From Cordilura impudica (lineage: Eukaryota > Arthropoda > Insecta > Diptera > Scathophagidae): a stretch of DNA of 64,000 bases. Position 1 is the stretch's first letter. Every line of letters begins with the position of its first letter. The translations under genes were made by a program, and so were the position numbers. Of the stretch, positions 42,841 through 55,392 are shown piece after piece. The stretch covers positions 189,843,253-189,907,252 of the forward strand of contig OY821519.1 in assembly GCA_963682025.1 (NCBI GenBank), read 5' to 3'. Below the pieces are notes generated by a model, which made no database searches, had not been told where the DNA came from, and worked only from the letters and a program-made list of their open reading frames with translations.

Positions 42841-44656
42841 ACAACCCCATTTATATATCTTCCGTGTGTTCATCAAATATTTATATTGAATGTCAATTAA
42901 TTTTATTCAAAAATTCACAAATTAATGAATTTTACTTAAATATTCATACATTTTTTATATATATAGAATAAAAAAACATTGAATGAAAATAAATTTATGA
43001 AAAAATAGAATATGTACTCGAATTTCATATGCTCAGGTCTGCAAGTATGATATTAAAAGATGACAATTCCATATAAATTAAATAAATTAAAATTAAAAAA
43101 CATATTTTAAGTTTAAAAAGGCCAATACTTAGATACATGTAATACAAATGCTTTCAAGGCAAAAAGAAATATCATACGGATAAGGAAGGATCTTATTTTA
43201 ACGTAAATATACAAATTTATAAACTATTTCATAATTAATAAGACTAAATTATTTATTTTTTTATATTTTATTACAAATGTGTTCAATAAATATAATTTAT
43301 TTTCAGCCATATGTTTGCAAATATGTTATATCCCTATCATACATCATTTGTCTCTTTCTATTAACATATTTTCATTAACTGTGTCTGTTGTGACTGCTAT
43401 TATAAATATAAACAATTGAACTAAAGATCGATTGAACTAGAAGAGCGAACTAGTTTAGTAAATCATACTGAGCTAAAAAGAGCGCTTTCTCAATTAAACT
43501 CTAGAGTATAGATGTAGGATGCCATTTAGTCGGTAATACCCGTTGTGATATCATAAATTGTTTTTTGTTTTTTTATTACAACTGCAACAAGTGCGTATCT
43601 TCTTTTACAATATACTTAACACTATGAACTACAATGTAGTAAGTATGTAACTTTTTTTAAATTACCATAATAATTCAACATTCACACCAATTACAATATC
43701 AACAACAACAACAACAACAACAAGTATACAATATTTATGCGTTCCTACGTAACACTGTTATGAATATTGAAAGATTAAGTATTAAATCACTATCATGTCA
43801 AGTACAATACAATGCATAACAGTCGTGGTTATATACTTAGGAGCATTTCTTAAAGTTGCTGTAGTAACCATCTGCCATAATATTGATAACATCTTAGGTT
43901 ATTATTTTCCAAAATTAGAAAGCGAGAGGACAACAAATTTAAAGGGGAATAGGGGATAAAAAATTGAAAATGAATTATTTTAAATTTGTTTAATAAATTT
44001 GGTTGAAACGATTGTCGTTTTATAGGGGTGTATCAGATTTTACCGATCGCGAGTAGATAAATTTTTAATTTTTTGATGTACGCGTTCGTCTGTTATTTTA
44101 GCAGTACACGTGCAAGAACACGAACTTAAAATAAAGCTACACTCGAACCTGTGTGGTTTATGTATGTTCGAAACAAAAAATACGTGATAGAAACATGTTC
44201 TTGTATATAACGAAATTCTTAAATGAAACACACTCATGATTGTGTTCGGCACCGTACAAAATTTAGGAACTCACAAAATTGATATCAAATTAAAAATAGT
44301 TGTTTGTTGGTCTGAGCTACGTTTGTTTACATATATGTACGAGTTTTTTATTCAGACTGTGTTTTTTCTGAACTCTGAAAAAACCTTATTTTGACGATGC
44401 AGTGGGGAATATCTGATCTCAAAAGCTAACCGAAAAGGGTAAAATATTGAGAAATCTTAATAAGTAAGAAAACAAATACTACATTTAAGTTTTAAGGATC
44501 CTGAATATTAAATTTTTTCAAATTTGATCTTAAAATATTAATAACGAAATTAAATCATTCAAAAATGATATAGAATACGAAATAGAAAATAAGCATATAC
44601 CAAACTTGTGGCATTGTTATTATTTTTTTTGCCTTCGGGTATAAAATTAAACTTCA
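42841..44656. other. Gene-free stretch with a short (CAA)n
   Basis: AT-rich. A CAA run at 43700-43723 is the only obvious simple repeat. No frame is convincing. Confidence 0.5.
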
Positions 44657-45466
44657 AAACAAGTAAGAAAATTATAGTCGGTCTAGACCGACTATACGAT
44701 ACCCTATACCATGTGTTTAGAGACCCTATCTCTCAGGCCCAACTAACTGGATACAGAAAATAAGTATAAATCAAATTTGAGTGGGATTTTTATTAATTTT
44801 TTTGGCTGCAGATATGAAAAAGTTCATATCGGATGATATATCTATATGGGGACTAGGCCCAAAAATGAACCGATCCTGACCATGTTTGGTAAAGTCTCTT
44901 GTATTTTGCAAAATTATATACAAACAAAATTTGAGAAGAATCAGTGCAATATTTTTTTTTTTTTTGATAGATTTAGGTGAAGGTCGGGAAGCAGCTCTAT
45001 ATGGGGCATATGACTAAGATTTGTCCCATAGGGATCATTTTTGGACTACTGATAAATGGATGTAATAAACACATACAAACCCAGTTTGACAAATATTTGT
45101 ATGATAATTTAGATCTTATGGCAATTTATGTTGATTTCATAGGGGTCATTTGTATGGGGGCTAAGTCTGAACATGGACGGATTCCCACCAGTTTCAATAG
45201 CGTTCATCCAATGGCCAAAATAAAACTTATATACCAAATTTCATCAAAATATATTCATATTTGCGACCTGCAGTTTGATTACAAGCTTTACATGGACACA
45301 CAGACGGACGGACGGACATCGTTATATCGAACCAGATAGTGATTCTGAATCAGATAGTGATTCTGATGCGATCGGTATAATAAAAGATGGGTCTAGGTCA
45401 AATACATTTGGTAGTTACAAACAGCAGCACAAAGTCATTATACCCAATACCACTATGTGGTATTTG
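44657..45466 (-). repeat. DINE-1/mini-me-like element (family A), copy 10
   Basis: Minus copy with a perfect palindrome at 44675-44695 and three GACG units. Near 45335-45365 the AGATAGTGATTCTGA block is duplicated, and the terminal CATTATACCC is followed by an inverted ATACCACTATGTGGTA. Confidence 0.85.
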
Positions 45467-45724
45467 TTAAGCTTGAAAACTCAATTTGGAGGGGTTGAAA
45501 ATCCCCCGAGTGAAAATCCTATAAAAAATGTTATAATATGATTTGAAATATAAAAGATTTCGATACTTATATAAATAAAAATAATATATGAAAATAATTA
45601 ATTGCCTGTAAAATTCCATCAGGAGGGCATTCAAAACCATTCAAGGGAGGGTCATATACATATAATATTTTCTGATATAAATAAAAATTTTATTAAAAAA
45701 ATTAATTTTACTAGAAATCTCTAA

Positions 45725-45995
45725 TGCCATTTTCTTTTCTGACAAAAAATGTCGCATTTTATTTGCACTTATTTAAAAAAGTGTATTTTTTAATATATTC
45801 TGAATTAAGAGCAACCTTATCTTACACATCATTCGAAAGGTCTCAAAGTCCAATCTCGTTAGTCACAAAAAATTGCAGCCATTGACTTCTTTCAGGTCAC
45901 AGTGTGAGAATAATTCCCCATTGTTCCCCTTTTTTGAATATTTTACCCAAAGTGCAAATAAAATGCGACATTTTTTGTCAGAAAAGAAAATGGCA
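45725..45995. mobile_element. PIF/Harbinger-like MITE, copy 2
   Basis: 271 bp, flanked by TAA on both sides (45722-45724, 45996-45998). Near-perfect ~47-bp TIRs start TGCCATTTTCTTTTCTGAC. It is better preserved and shorter than the copy at 4575. Confidence 0.8.
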
Positions 45996-46683
45996 TAAAA
46001 TACGTTTAATAATTTTGAACAGCTCTTGAGTAAAATATTTCTCTGTTCGAAGTCAAAACTTACTTTAAAATATATTTCCTTAAAATATCGCAGACAGTTA
46101 AGGTCAATACGTAGAATTTTTACGTTAACAAATGATATGACGTAGTAGTAGTTATTTGAATTCAAGAGCACATTATCGTTCTGGAAGACGAATATTACTG
46201 CTACAATGCGACTAGAAGTGCTCATATATATAAAGCACGTACTGTATCGGTATTGTTATACATGTGTTTGTTTTATTTGTCATGTAATATACCATATACC
46301 ATCTCATGTTGAATGCTACGGTTTATAAAATAAATTTTTTTAAATTACTATACATCAAGGGACAATCAGATAATGTTTAACAATTTGATTAACACTTTAA
46401 TACAATGTTTAATGAGTAGGTGTGTGGATTTCATTGCAAGATGCAAATTATTCGTACATATGTGTGTTTGAAAAATCAATGCAACACAAAAAACTTTTAC
46501 ATGGCTTATGATGTAAATGTAATTAGGAGTACATCAACGATTAATATTGTCAATTGTTTTAAAAACTAAAAATATCTCTAAAATTCAATAAGGATTGAGG
46601 TTTTTGAAACCATAAAAAACATTTCCACTTACTACTGTGTTCAAATGAAATGATGACCTTTGTTAAAAATGGAAAATCTTCAT

Positions 46684-46967
46684 TTATTCTTCAAAATCAA
46701 TTTCATTGCCTTCGAAGAAATCAATCTCCAACATAACACACTTATGTTAATGTTTTTTCCTATCGTCGAAACCGTCGTTAAAATCGATTTCCGAAATGGC
46801 CTTCAGAGGGTGCAGCGATTTGGCTTTTATCTCATCAATCGATTCAAAATGATGTTCTCGGAATGGTTTTTTGAGCTTATTGGATAGCCAATATTCACAT
46901 GGTACTAAATTAAATGAATACGATGGTTGTAGACGATAGGAGTAGAATTTTGTGCGAAATGGTCTCA
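46684..46967 (-). pseudogene. Mariner-like transposase C-terminal remnant
   Basis: The minus strand gives VPCEYWLSNKLKKPFREHHF, then ESIDEIKAKSLHPLKAI, DFNDGFDDRKKH and, after a shift, KCVMLEIDFFEGNEIDFEE before a stop at 46684. This is the final region of mariner-type transposases (DFWLFPKLKKPLRG...DFNDCFEDWKKRW...GDYFEG). The third catalytic Asp (usually PCDFWLF or PSDYHLF) is Glu here (PCEYWL). Upstream catalytic parts are not recognisable. Confidence 0.65.
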
Positions 46968-47475
46968 AATAGCCAATTCAGTATCAGATAGTACATTATT
47001 TGCAATGTACGAATAGTTTCACGCTAACGATGCTTAATACTAAAAAAATCTTGTTAACATGACCAAAGTCGCTTTCTTTCCAAAAAAAAAAAATTTTTAT
47101 TTTTGGACTTAGATCCGTTTAAGGTCCAAATAATTGTCAATTAATGATTTTTCAGCACCAAAACGTTGATATCCTTTACGTGTTGCTCATCAGTTGACGT
47201 TTTTTTTTCACATCCAGAGCGCTATTTGAAACTGTTTGTACCACTTGTACACAATCTAATTTTGGTAGTCCTTGTTGTTCTGTACTGATACTGATTTTTA
47301 ATTTCGCAAATACCGTATTAAGTACAAAGGCAATTGAATTTTAAAATAAATTCCATTATTTTTAATATTTTCTATAAAAATAATGACTTTAATGATTGTT
47401 TTTACTTTCAATAAAGAAAAAAACATTGGCACATTTGTTTCAAAAATTGATCTATATTCTACATGACGGGTTATA

Positions 47476-48334
47476 AAGGGTGATTTTTTAAGAGCTATAG
47501 GAAAGTTTTCCAAAAAAAAAAAAAAAAAACACATAAAATTCAGAAAAATGCATGAAATCTTTATTTGAATCGATAGTACGGTCCATATAATTTAATGTTT
47601 GAAGATTATTTCATGCAAATGTTGACCGTGACTGCGCCTCAAATGGTCCATCCGCTTAGTCCAATTTTGGCATACTCTTTCCAACATTTCGGCCGGTATC
47701 TCAGGAATAAATGCTTCAATGTTGTCTTCCAAAGCGTCAATTGAAATGGGATTGTCTGTATAGACATGAGCTTTAACATAGCCCCACAAAAAATAGTCTA
47801 ATGGCGTTAAATCGCACGATCTAGGCGGCCAATTGCCACGCGTGCTGCGTGGTATGTGGCACCGTCTTGTTGAATCCACATGTCATGCAAGTCAAGCTCT
47901 TGCATTTTGGGCAAAAAAAGTTGGATATCATCTCTCGGTAGCGCTCACCATTCACAGTTACGTTACGATTCGCATCATTTTTGAAGAAGTACGGTCCAAT
48001 GATGCCACCAGCCCATAAACCGCACCTCTTCCAATGCTTCTGGCTGATATTCACTCCAAAATCGACAATTCTGCTTATTTACGTACCCATTGAGCCAAAA
48101 ATGAGCTTCGTCGCTGAACACAATTTTTCGGTAAAAGAGTATGCCAAAATTGGACTAAGCGGATGGACCATTTGAGGCGCAGTCACGGTCAACATTTGCA
48201 TGAAATAATCTTCAAACATTAAATTATATGGACCGTACTATCGATTGAAATAAAGATTTCATGCATTTTTCTGAATTTTATGTGTTTTTTTTTTTTTTTG
48301 AAAACCTTCCTATAGCTCTTAAAAAATCACCTTT
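47476..48334 (-). mobile_element. Snap-back DD41D mariner: transposase 5' half replaced by an inverted 3' end
   Basis: TIRs AGGTGATTTTTTAAGAGC... at both ends, TA flanks. The 3' terminal segment 47476-47680 is repeated in inverted orientation at 48134-48334, almost identical (one or two mismatches plus poly(A) length). This goes far past the normal ~30-bp TIR and includes the last ~25 transposase codons. The 5' UTR, HTH domains and the true left end are therefore missing and the element has two 3' ends. Confidence 0.8.
47592..48130 (-). pseudogene. DD41D mariner transposase, C-terminal half with frameshift
   Basis: The minus strand reads from FDEAHFWLNGYV-like sequence near 48110 (FGVNISQKHWKRCGLWAGGI later), then IIGPYFFKNDANRNVTVNGE, RYREMISNFF, a frameshift at a poly(T) tract, IQQDGAT-YHA in another frame, PPRSCDLTPLDYFLWGYVKA, and DALEDNIEAFIPEIPAEMLE with HLHEIIFKH before the stop at 47592. 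The LTPLDYF motif matches the DD41D element at 53.6 kb. Non-functional. Confidence 0.75.
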
Positions 48335-48592
48335 TATAACTGTTTCAGGTCGATTTGCCAACCTTCATAAGTAACCAAAAGCAGAAGGTAATTTGTTTGG
48401 TAAAAAGTTAAAGAGTTATACTATTTAACCGTTCCCAATATAACAAACTAAAATATAAAACAACTTTGAAACAAATATGTTTGAATATGAGAAAACATTG
48501 CGTACTACAATATACGTGTTTGTTTTTGTTTCGAAAAAGCAATAAAAACAATTTGTTTTTACTAAATTCACGGAACGGCGTGCCCTCCGTAT

Positions 48593-49381
48593 TTATACCC
48601 TATACCACTATGTGGTTTGGGTATAATGACTTTGTGCTGCTGTTTGTAACAACCAAAAATATTTGACCTAGACCCATCTTTAATTATACCGATCGAATCA
48701 GAATCACTTTCTGAGTTGATTTAACAATGTCCGTCCGTCCGTCCGTCCGTCCGTCCGTCTGTGTGTCCATGTAAACCTTGTAATCAAACTGCAGGTCGCA
48801 AATATGAATATATTTTGATGAAATTTGGTATATAAGCTTTTATCGGCCATGGGATGAACGCTAATGAAATTGGTGAGAATCGGTCGATGTTCAGACCTAG
48901 CCCCCATACAAATTACCCCTATGAAATCGACATAAATTGTCATAAGATCCAAATTGTCATATAGATCTTACTCAAATTGGGTTTATAAGCGTTCATTACA
49001 TCCACTAATGAGTAGTCCAAAAATGATCCATTTGGCCCCAATAGAGCTGCTTCCCGATTTTCACTTAAATCTATTAAAACACAAAAATTTTGCACTGATT
49101 CTTCTCAAATTTTGTTTGTATATATTTTTGCAAAATACAAGAGACTTTACGAAACATGATCGGGATCGGTCCATTTTTGGACCTAGCCCCCATATAGATA
49201 TAGCATCCGTTATGAACTTTTTCATATGTGCAGCCAAAAAAATTAATAAAAATCCCACTCAAATTTGGTTTTTGCTTATTTTCTATGTCCAGTTAGTTGG
49301 GCCTAAGAGATAGGGTTTCTAAACGCATGGTATAGGGTATCGTATAGTCGGTCTAGACCGACTATAATTTTCTTACTTGTT
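48593..49381 (+). repeat. DINE-1/mini-me-like element (family A), copy 11
   Basis: Well-preserved plus copy, both subterminal repeats and the perfect 3' palindrome (49346-49365) present; seven GTCC units at 48729-48757. Confidence 0.88.
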
Positions 49382-49668
49382 TTAATTATATTATTTTCTA
49401 AAAAAGTAAAAAATCCTATTTTCGATCTCTGTCATTTTAATGATCAGGTAGCTCACGCACCTTTAGCCGACGTTACCATTTTGTGGATTTACTTAAGCGT
49501 TTCTGGCGTGACCACCTCAATTGGTCGACCACGACGTTGTTTGATGTGGCAGCTCGTACGGCCTCTGACTCAGCTTAAGTATTAGCTACAAAGTATTGAT
49601 TATTGTATTTTCCATGTTTACAAATTCACTGAGATCGTTTAGTTTTGATAACTCAAAAAAAACAAAAA

Positions 49669-50090
49669 ATCATGTGAGTTCGATGACAGGGGAGATGTTT
49701 AAACATCTAGCAATTAAAGATTTTTTTTATTTCAACTGGTAAATTTTTAGTTTTTCATTTTTCGTTTTTCAATTTTTCTTTTTAGTTTTTATTTTTAATT
49801 TTTCATATTTTATTTTTAATTTTTTGTTATTAATTTTTAATATTTTATTTTTCAATTTTCGTTTTTTATTCTTCATTTTTCAACACGTTTTTATAACGCT
49901 GCTCGCTCCCACATTTTTTCTCCAAACACTTTCTAATGCAATCGCGTCTTCATTTTATCTAAAAACACTTTCTAATCTTTTTACCAATACAATCGCACCA
50001 CACACCGTTTTTGTCTTACTCTGTTTTTGTGATTATTTTGTGAAATAGATACCCCCCCCGAGCGTATACACATAAAAAAATACCAAATAA
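49669..50090. repeat. Family C relative, one arm plus T-rich body
   Basis: Begins ATGTGAGTTCGATGACAGGG, then GAGATGTTTAAACATCTAG, followed by TTTTTATTTTTAATTTTTC-type low complexity and a block (CTGTTTTTGTGATTATTTTG) shared with 14830-14860. It has no partner arm. Confidence 0.5.
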
Positions 50091-50289
50091 TGCTTTGACA
50101 CTTAAAACATATGATGTATAAGGTTGGCACTTTTCACCAAGTAATTTTTTTTTTAAAACTACTGCCGCCATCTACATGGTAGGTCGAGTTGTTCTTTGAC
50201 CGATCTTTGGTAGAACAAATTAAAAAAATTTTTAATGCAAATTGTGTGTATATAATTATATAATATATATAATTGCCATATATGGAATG

Positions 50290-50600
50290 AATCTGATCCA
50301 CAAATATTCCATGGGATGGAACTGCAGCCAGAACGAGTTACTGTATGGTGCTCACTTTCATCAAGGTACATTGTCAATGGGGATCGTGATTTAAAGATAT
50401 TGAAGAAGTTTTTTTTACCCATAACTTGGCTCCAGCAAGATGGAGCAACTGCACACATGGCCGGAGAGGTTATGGCGGTGCTCCAACGAAAATTCCCAAA
50501 CAACTTAATATTCAGAAACTGCACTTTCCGCTGGCCCAAAGGTCACCTGACCTGACTGCACCAGATCAAGCCAAAACGAAAACATGGAAATTGACTGAAC
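50290..50600 (+). pseudogene. DD41D-type mariner transposase fragment
   Basis: HGMELQPERVTVWCSLSS, VNGDRDLKILKKFFLP, WLQQDGATAHMAGEVMAVLQ, RKFPNNLIFRNCTFRWP and then, in the next frame, RSPDLTAPDQ. D of QQDG and D of TAPD are separated by 41 residues. One frameshift lies between FRWPK and RSPDL. N-terminal and C-terminal parts are missing. It differs from the 53.6 kb element, so it is a second lineage of the same group. Confidence 0.7.
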
Positions 50601-50674
50601 TGAAACAGTCCATTAAAACAATAATTGGGGCGATCCTGACTTTGATATAATGTCAGTCAAATAGTTTTTTATAT

Positions 50675-50928
50675 CGAGGGCTTCTATTCAAAAAGTGCTA
50701 TCTACATTTGACAGTAATATTAATTTTTGATTTCATACTGTTCTCTGATATAACTATCAAATATAATATTAATTTTGATATCATTCAAGATTAGTACGAC
50801 TATCTCTTAATAGATATTGTGGCAAATCAATCGACAAATACTTTCAGATCTTATTAATAAATTAGTTTTACACACTCTCTTTAAAATAATTATTAATGCA
50901 GATAGAACTTTTTGAATATAAGCCCTCG
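50675..50928. mobile_element. 254-bp MITE derived from the 3,960-bp element
   Basis: Ends CGAGGGCTTCTATTCAAAAA and, inverted, CGAGGGCTTATATTCAAAAA, flanked by ATAT (50671-50674 and 50929-50932). The left ~85 bp match 32081-32160 and the right ~165 bp match 35875-36040 of the full element, joined near 50757. It is thus a simple internal deletion product that could be mobilised by the transposase-like protein at 33-35 kb. It lies just beyond the mariner fragment. Confidence 0.9.
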
Positions 50929-50979
50929 ATATGAAAAATGATTTTCTTGCTTCTACTAACTGTAATTTTATGTGGTTTT

Positions 50980-51300
50980 TTATATATGAAAATTTATCGA
51001 GTTAAAATCCAAGGTATTTAGCAACGTGTTTGTTTGGAAACTATAAATTGGAATTTGATATATGTAATGCCAAAATATTTTCATTTCATTTTAATGTTGT
51101 AGTTATACTTTCCAACTGGAGGACGAAAAATAATGGTTTCGCCTTTGTAGAATCTATAGCATAGTTTTCAACTATATTAAAGTATTTTGAAATTTGTCGT
51201 TAACTTTCGCTAAATTTTATCAGTGTGATAAATAATTAGATCATCCGCTAAAGCAATTATGTTCCTTCAAACAAGGACACCGAAGGGTTTCTTTTTAATG
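50980..51300 (-). pseudogene. Possible non-LTR reverse transcriptase fragment
   Basis: The minus strand has ALADDLIIYHTDKI (like YADDLIIYxxxK), KLTTNFKIL and, after stops, TIIFRPPVGKYNYNIK and KYFGI, in the order of RT block C and thumb. Short and stop-rich, so tentative. Confidence 0.4.
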
Positions 51301-53129
51301 CTTCTGCAGTGGAAATTTCATTCCACAGCTAAACGCATTTTCATTCAACCATCAGACATTGTTAAAGCCATCAAATTCTCAGTTGTTTAAAAAAACAAAC
51401 GCCACTATTGAAACAATAAAGAAATTGATATGAAATGTTGCGCAGGCATCAAAACCAGTACTACCAACCTGAAAAAAACATTATTTGGCCAAATCGACAA
51501 AACCGCGAAATTTATATTAAGAAGTTACCTTCCCAGTTTAAATATGTATTAGTCAGAATGTGGTGAATTTCTCTCCGAATTGCAACATTGACATTTTTTT
51601 GAAAATTTTAAAATTTTCATAAATTTTGGTATGACTTCAAAATAAAAAGCAAACGTTAAGTTTATATGTATGTAAAGAATTGAACTATTTTTTGATAAAT
51701 AGAATTTTTGAGTTCTATTCTTGTAAAACTAAAGAACCATACATATATTTTCCTATATTTCACTTAAATTTAGCCACCTCTTGCGGCGTAAAAAAGTGTT
51801 AAATATAAAATACTCTTTGATATTTAAGTATGAATCCAACTATGACAATTTTGCCAAATTTGGAGAGCAACTTTCTATGTCCATGAAAAAAAGTACTGTG
51901 ATTGGGCCCTTTGCTCAGCTTTAATTCTAGAGCTGTGGCAAACAAAAATTTTAAAATTGGTATTTCAGGTTTCTTGTTTACGTAAAAGCCAACCAACACT
52001 TACTTACACTCAAATAATTAAACTGAATAACACCTTAAGCATTCTTGAATTTAACAAAAACGGTTTAATAATTCCCAACAACAAAATCATTCTCATGAAT
52101 ATTTTCTAGTGTTACAAATGTAGTGACAAAATTAATGTGATTTCCATCCTTTGCACGTAATAATTCTAAATGATCATTAATGTTCAGTATACACTCAAAA
52201 GAAATCACATTTGTTAAAAACACAAACCCCAAACCCAAACAGATATGTATCCGTCCGTCTATGCTATGCTTATATGCATATGTCTATGGTTGGATACAAA
52301 CATTCGTACAGGTGTTTCGATACGTCTATGGGATTATTAACTATTATCTTGTTGGGAACCTTAAAACATTGTGGCATTGTAATTTGCCATGAACAACGTG
52401 AATAAGAAATAAATAGTAACAGGAATAATATTTACGTTTATAGATCATTAAGAGGGTTGCAAAGATTGTTCGAAATGTAAGAAATTGGGATAGTGTAAAT
52501 CTAAATGTTGAGTTGGAGTTGTTTCAAATATTTCAGAACAATTGAAGAAAAGGCGAAGTGTTTATGAATCTCTCTCTAGACAAAATAAAACGTAAAATGT
52601 CATCTAACATAAAATCGAGAAGGATTCCTGCTAGATATTAAAAGTGAATTCACCATCCTCAAAACAAACTTGATTTTTTTAATGACGCTCTCAGTTTAGG
52701 AATTAAATACCGGTACTCGTTGTACTGACAATGTTTAAGTAACTAAAATAGAAGAAAAAGATATCAAGGATTAATTTTGAACTTTTAATTACTTTACTTT
52801 TGAACAGATACATATTAGCGATATGATTTTTTACAAACATCAAAATTGTCTTAGCATAGTGAAATAGTACAATAAAAATTATACGATGATGCGAAATTAT
52901 TTTTTTGTAGACTTTTTACGTCAAAGCAACAAATATTATGAATTGGGTTTCCTTTATCAGCAGCATCTTATACAAAATGTATTTCTGAAAAGGAAAGAAT
53001 CCCACCATTATTTTCAGAGTAACACTTATATTCATGGCGTCGACTTGTTCAAGTTTTATCATAATCTTAATTGATAGTCAAGCAGCATGAAATTATAATT
53101 TACTAGCCATTTTTGCAGAGAGCTCAAGA
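51301..53129. other. Gene-free stretch
   Basis: AT-rich with a few normal-complexity islands (52180-52400, 52880-53060). No motif recognised; two overlapping frames of ~65 codons at 52180-52405 are probably chance. Confidence 0.45.
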
Positions 53130-53570
53130 TTCTCAAGGAACGACATTCATTGAAATTGTGCTGAATGGCTCCCAGATTACAATCATGGTAATAAAATAGC
53201 GGATAAACCAGCGTATAGAGGGGCAGAAATTCTAATTGAATCTGGAATAATTGAGTAGAAAAAATGGGACAAGAATCCGGTATGCAATCTACTTAAGGCT
53301 CTATGGAAACATAGTAAGAAAAAGACTCCGAAGATACTCTTATTCATGGAGAGGAAGGACGCTAGGAACTTTGTATGTACACATCAACCTTCAAGACAAA
53401 GGAGAAGTGGAAGATATTCTCCATTATCTCTGTGCATGTCCGGTGCTATCACGCAATGGAAGAAGACGTTTGCTTCTTATTTATGCTACGAGTTTGGGGA
53501 ACTCAATGTATATAACAAGGTATTCGGAGTTGTCCAAATTGAACGAACATTATGCAATCAAGTGATGAAG
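53130..53570 (+). pseudogene. Non-LTR retrotransposon RNase H and C-terminal zinc-binding remnant
   Basis: LPDYNHGNKIADKPAYRGAE at about 53170 resembles the last RNase H block (GHxxxxGNExADxLARxGA), followed by DKNPVCNLLKALWKHSKKK and, in another frame, KGEVEDILHYLCACPVLSRN and RRRLL, the C-x-x-C/His tail common in RNase H-bearing non-LTR elements. At least two frameshifts. Ends just before the mariner at 53605. Confidence 0.6.
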
Positions 53571-53604
53571 ACTCTCATCACTTGATTGTGGTTACGTATA
53601 AATA

Positions 53605-54908
53605 AAGGGTCCGCCAAATTATTTTTTTTTTTTTGAAAATGCTATAAAAAAAAATACTGAATATTATCTCAAATTTCTTTTTTTATTTGAAAGTACAATC
53701 CTTCCGGTTAATAATGGAAAATAATTTCATTCAAATGGCTGCCTCGGCTGGCCATGCAGTAGCCTACACGATCAGCCCAATTTTTAAGCACATTATCGAT
53801 TGTGTGCAGCTGTATTTCACCAATGGCTTCACGAATATTGTCCTTTAAAGCGTCAATTGTCTCTGGCTTGTTGGCGTGACACTTATTTTTGAGGGCTCCC
53901 CTTAAATAATAGTCCAACGGTGTCAAATCGCAGCTCCAATGTGGCCAAACGACATCAGCTCTGCGGCTGATAATGCGATCTTCAAAAACAGGGCGCAAAA
54001 CATCGAGTATAGCTTCGGCTGTGTGGCACGTAGCGCCGTCCTGTTGAAACCAAATGTTGCCAATATCCTCCTCTTCAATTTTTGTGAACAAAAATTCGTT
54101 CAACTTTGCCCGATAACGATCGCCATTGACTGTAACGGCCACTCCTTGCTCATTTTCGAAGAAAAATGGCCCAATTATGCCTCTGGACCAACATCCGCAC
54201 CAAACAGTGACTCGTTTTGGGTGTATTGGCTTTTCAATGTATGCGTGCGGGTTTTCTGTGCCCCAAATGCGACAATTTTGCTTGTTTCCATACCCGCCAA
54301 GATCAAAATGAGCTTCATCTGAAAAGATGATTTTTTTTTGGCAAAATCGGCATCTTCTGTAAGTCGATCGCAGGCCCACTTAGCGAAGCGAAAACGCATT
54401 GGATGGTCAGTTGGCTTCAACTCCTGAACCAATTGGACTTTGTATGGCGTCATACCAAGGTCTTTATGCAAAATTCGTCTCAATGATGTCTCCGAAATGT
54501 TCAATTCTTGAGAACGACGGTGAATTGCTGTTGATGGCGCTTCACGCACACTTTCTGCCACAGCAGCAATATTCTCGGGTGTACGCACTGTTTTTGGCTT
54601 TTCACGGTTTGGTTTATCGATGAGGATGCCAGTTTCTTTCACTTTTTTCACAAGATAACGAACATACGGAGCTGACGGTGCTTCTCTTCTTCCAAAATCC
54701 GTACGCAATTTTCGCACACATTCTGCAACATTGCCATGATTTTCAAAGTAATGTCGCAATATTGCCCAGCGTTGTTCAAGCGTATACACAACCATATGCG
54801 TTCAGCGGAAGGATAAAACTAATTATCTGTCAAATCAGACATGAGCTAAGTGTTACCATTCACGAAATAAGCACTAGTGAAAAAAAAAACGTTAGATGGC
54901 GGACCCTT
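53605..54908 (-). mobile_element. Near-complete DD41D ('rosa'-type) mariner
   Basis: 1,304 bp. TIRs AAGGGTCCGCCA at both ends, TA immediately outside (53603-53604 and 54909-54910). The transposase reads on the minus strand and is whole apart from one frameshift. The right end lies six bp from a Helitron end. Confidence 0.85.
53708..54795 (-). pseudogene. DD41D mariner transposase, one frameshift
   Basis: The N-terminal frame (54795-54341) starts MVVYTLEQRWAILRHYFENH and has two HTH-like segments (GNVAECVRKLRTDFGR; RRSQELNISETSLRRILHKD). The C-terminal frame (54379-53708) has IIFSDEAHFDLGG (first Asp), QQDGATCHTAEA (second) and CDLTPLDYYL (third). I counted 41 residues between the second and third Asp. 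It ends GSHLNEIIFHY. About 345-350 residues in total, normal for mariner. The frames overlap across a run of nine T (54331-54339), so a single indel there, real or a sequencing error, is the only visible lesion. DD41D mariners are known from Ceratitis and other insects. Confidence 0.85.
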
Positions 54909-54914
54909 TATATA

Positions 54915-55281
54915 CTAGCAGATTCCAGCGCTTGAAATTCGAGTGAAATTTCTAGGCAGCTTTATTTTTCAACTTAGCCAATTCATAAACCAACACTTTT
55001 ATGGTTTATTATTATTGTGAATGAAGATAACAAACTCATTAACAAACACATTAACAAATTTAATGAAACACACATAGCATTTGTATAATTTCATGTATGT
55101 GTTAGTAGCAACTTTAAATGCAATTTACTCAAAATGAAGGAATAAATTTAAAAATATGTAAATCTGCAAAACGGCTAAAAGGAAACACCTTTCAAATAAT
55201 ATACGTTTGGTCAAAATCGAGATAAAATGGTAGTACGAAACATCGGTCAGAAGAAATCGCCTAGGCTATTAATATTATAGG
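54915..55281 (-). mobile_element. Non-autonomous Helitron (family B)
   Basis: CTAG at 54915; hairpin partly decayed (CTTGAAATTCGAG); 5' end near 55281 reads CCTATAATATTAATAG (TC to CC). Subfamily as at 31925. Confidence 0.85.
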
Positions 55282-55392
55282 TATATATATAAGTATTTTG
55301 GGTATCTCCTGTGAGATTTTTGTCGCCACACTCTGAAAGTGCTGCTGCCGCGATTAATGAAAACAGAACAAAAATTCCAAGATATAAATTAA

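Noticed and set aside
44030..44260. GC-richer block with ACGCGTTCGTC and paired CGAAC/GTTCG sites
   Set aside because: Short scattered inverted matches only; no consistent termini or target duplication.
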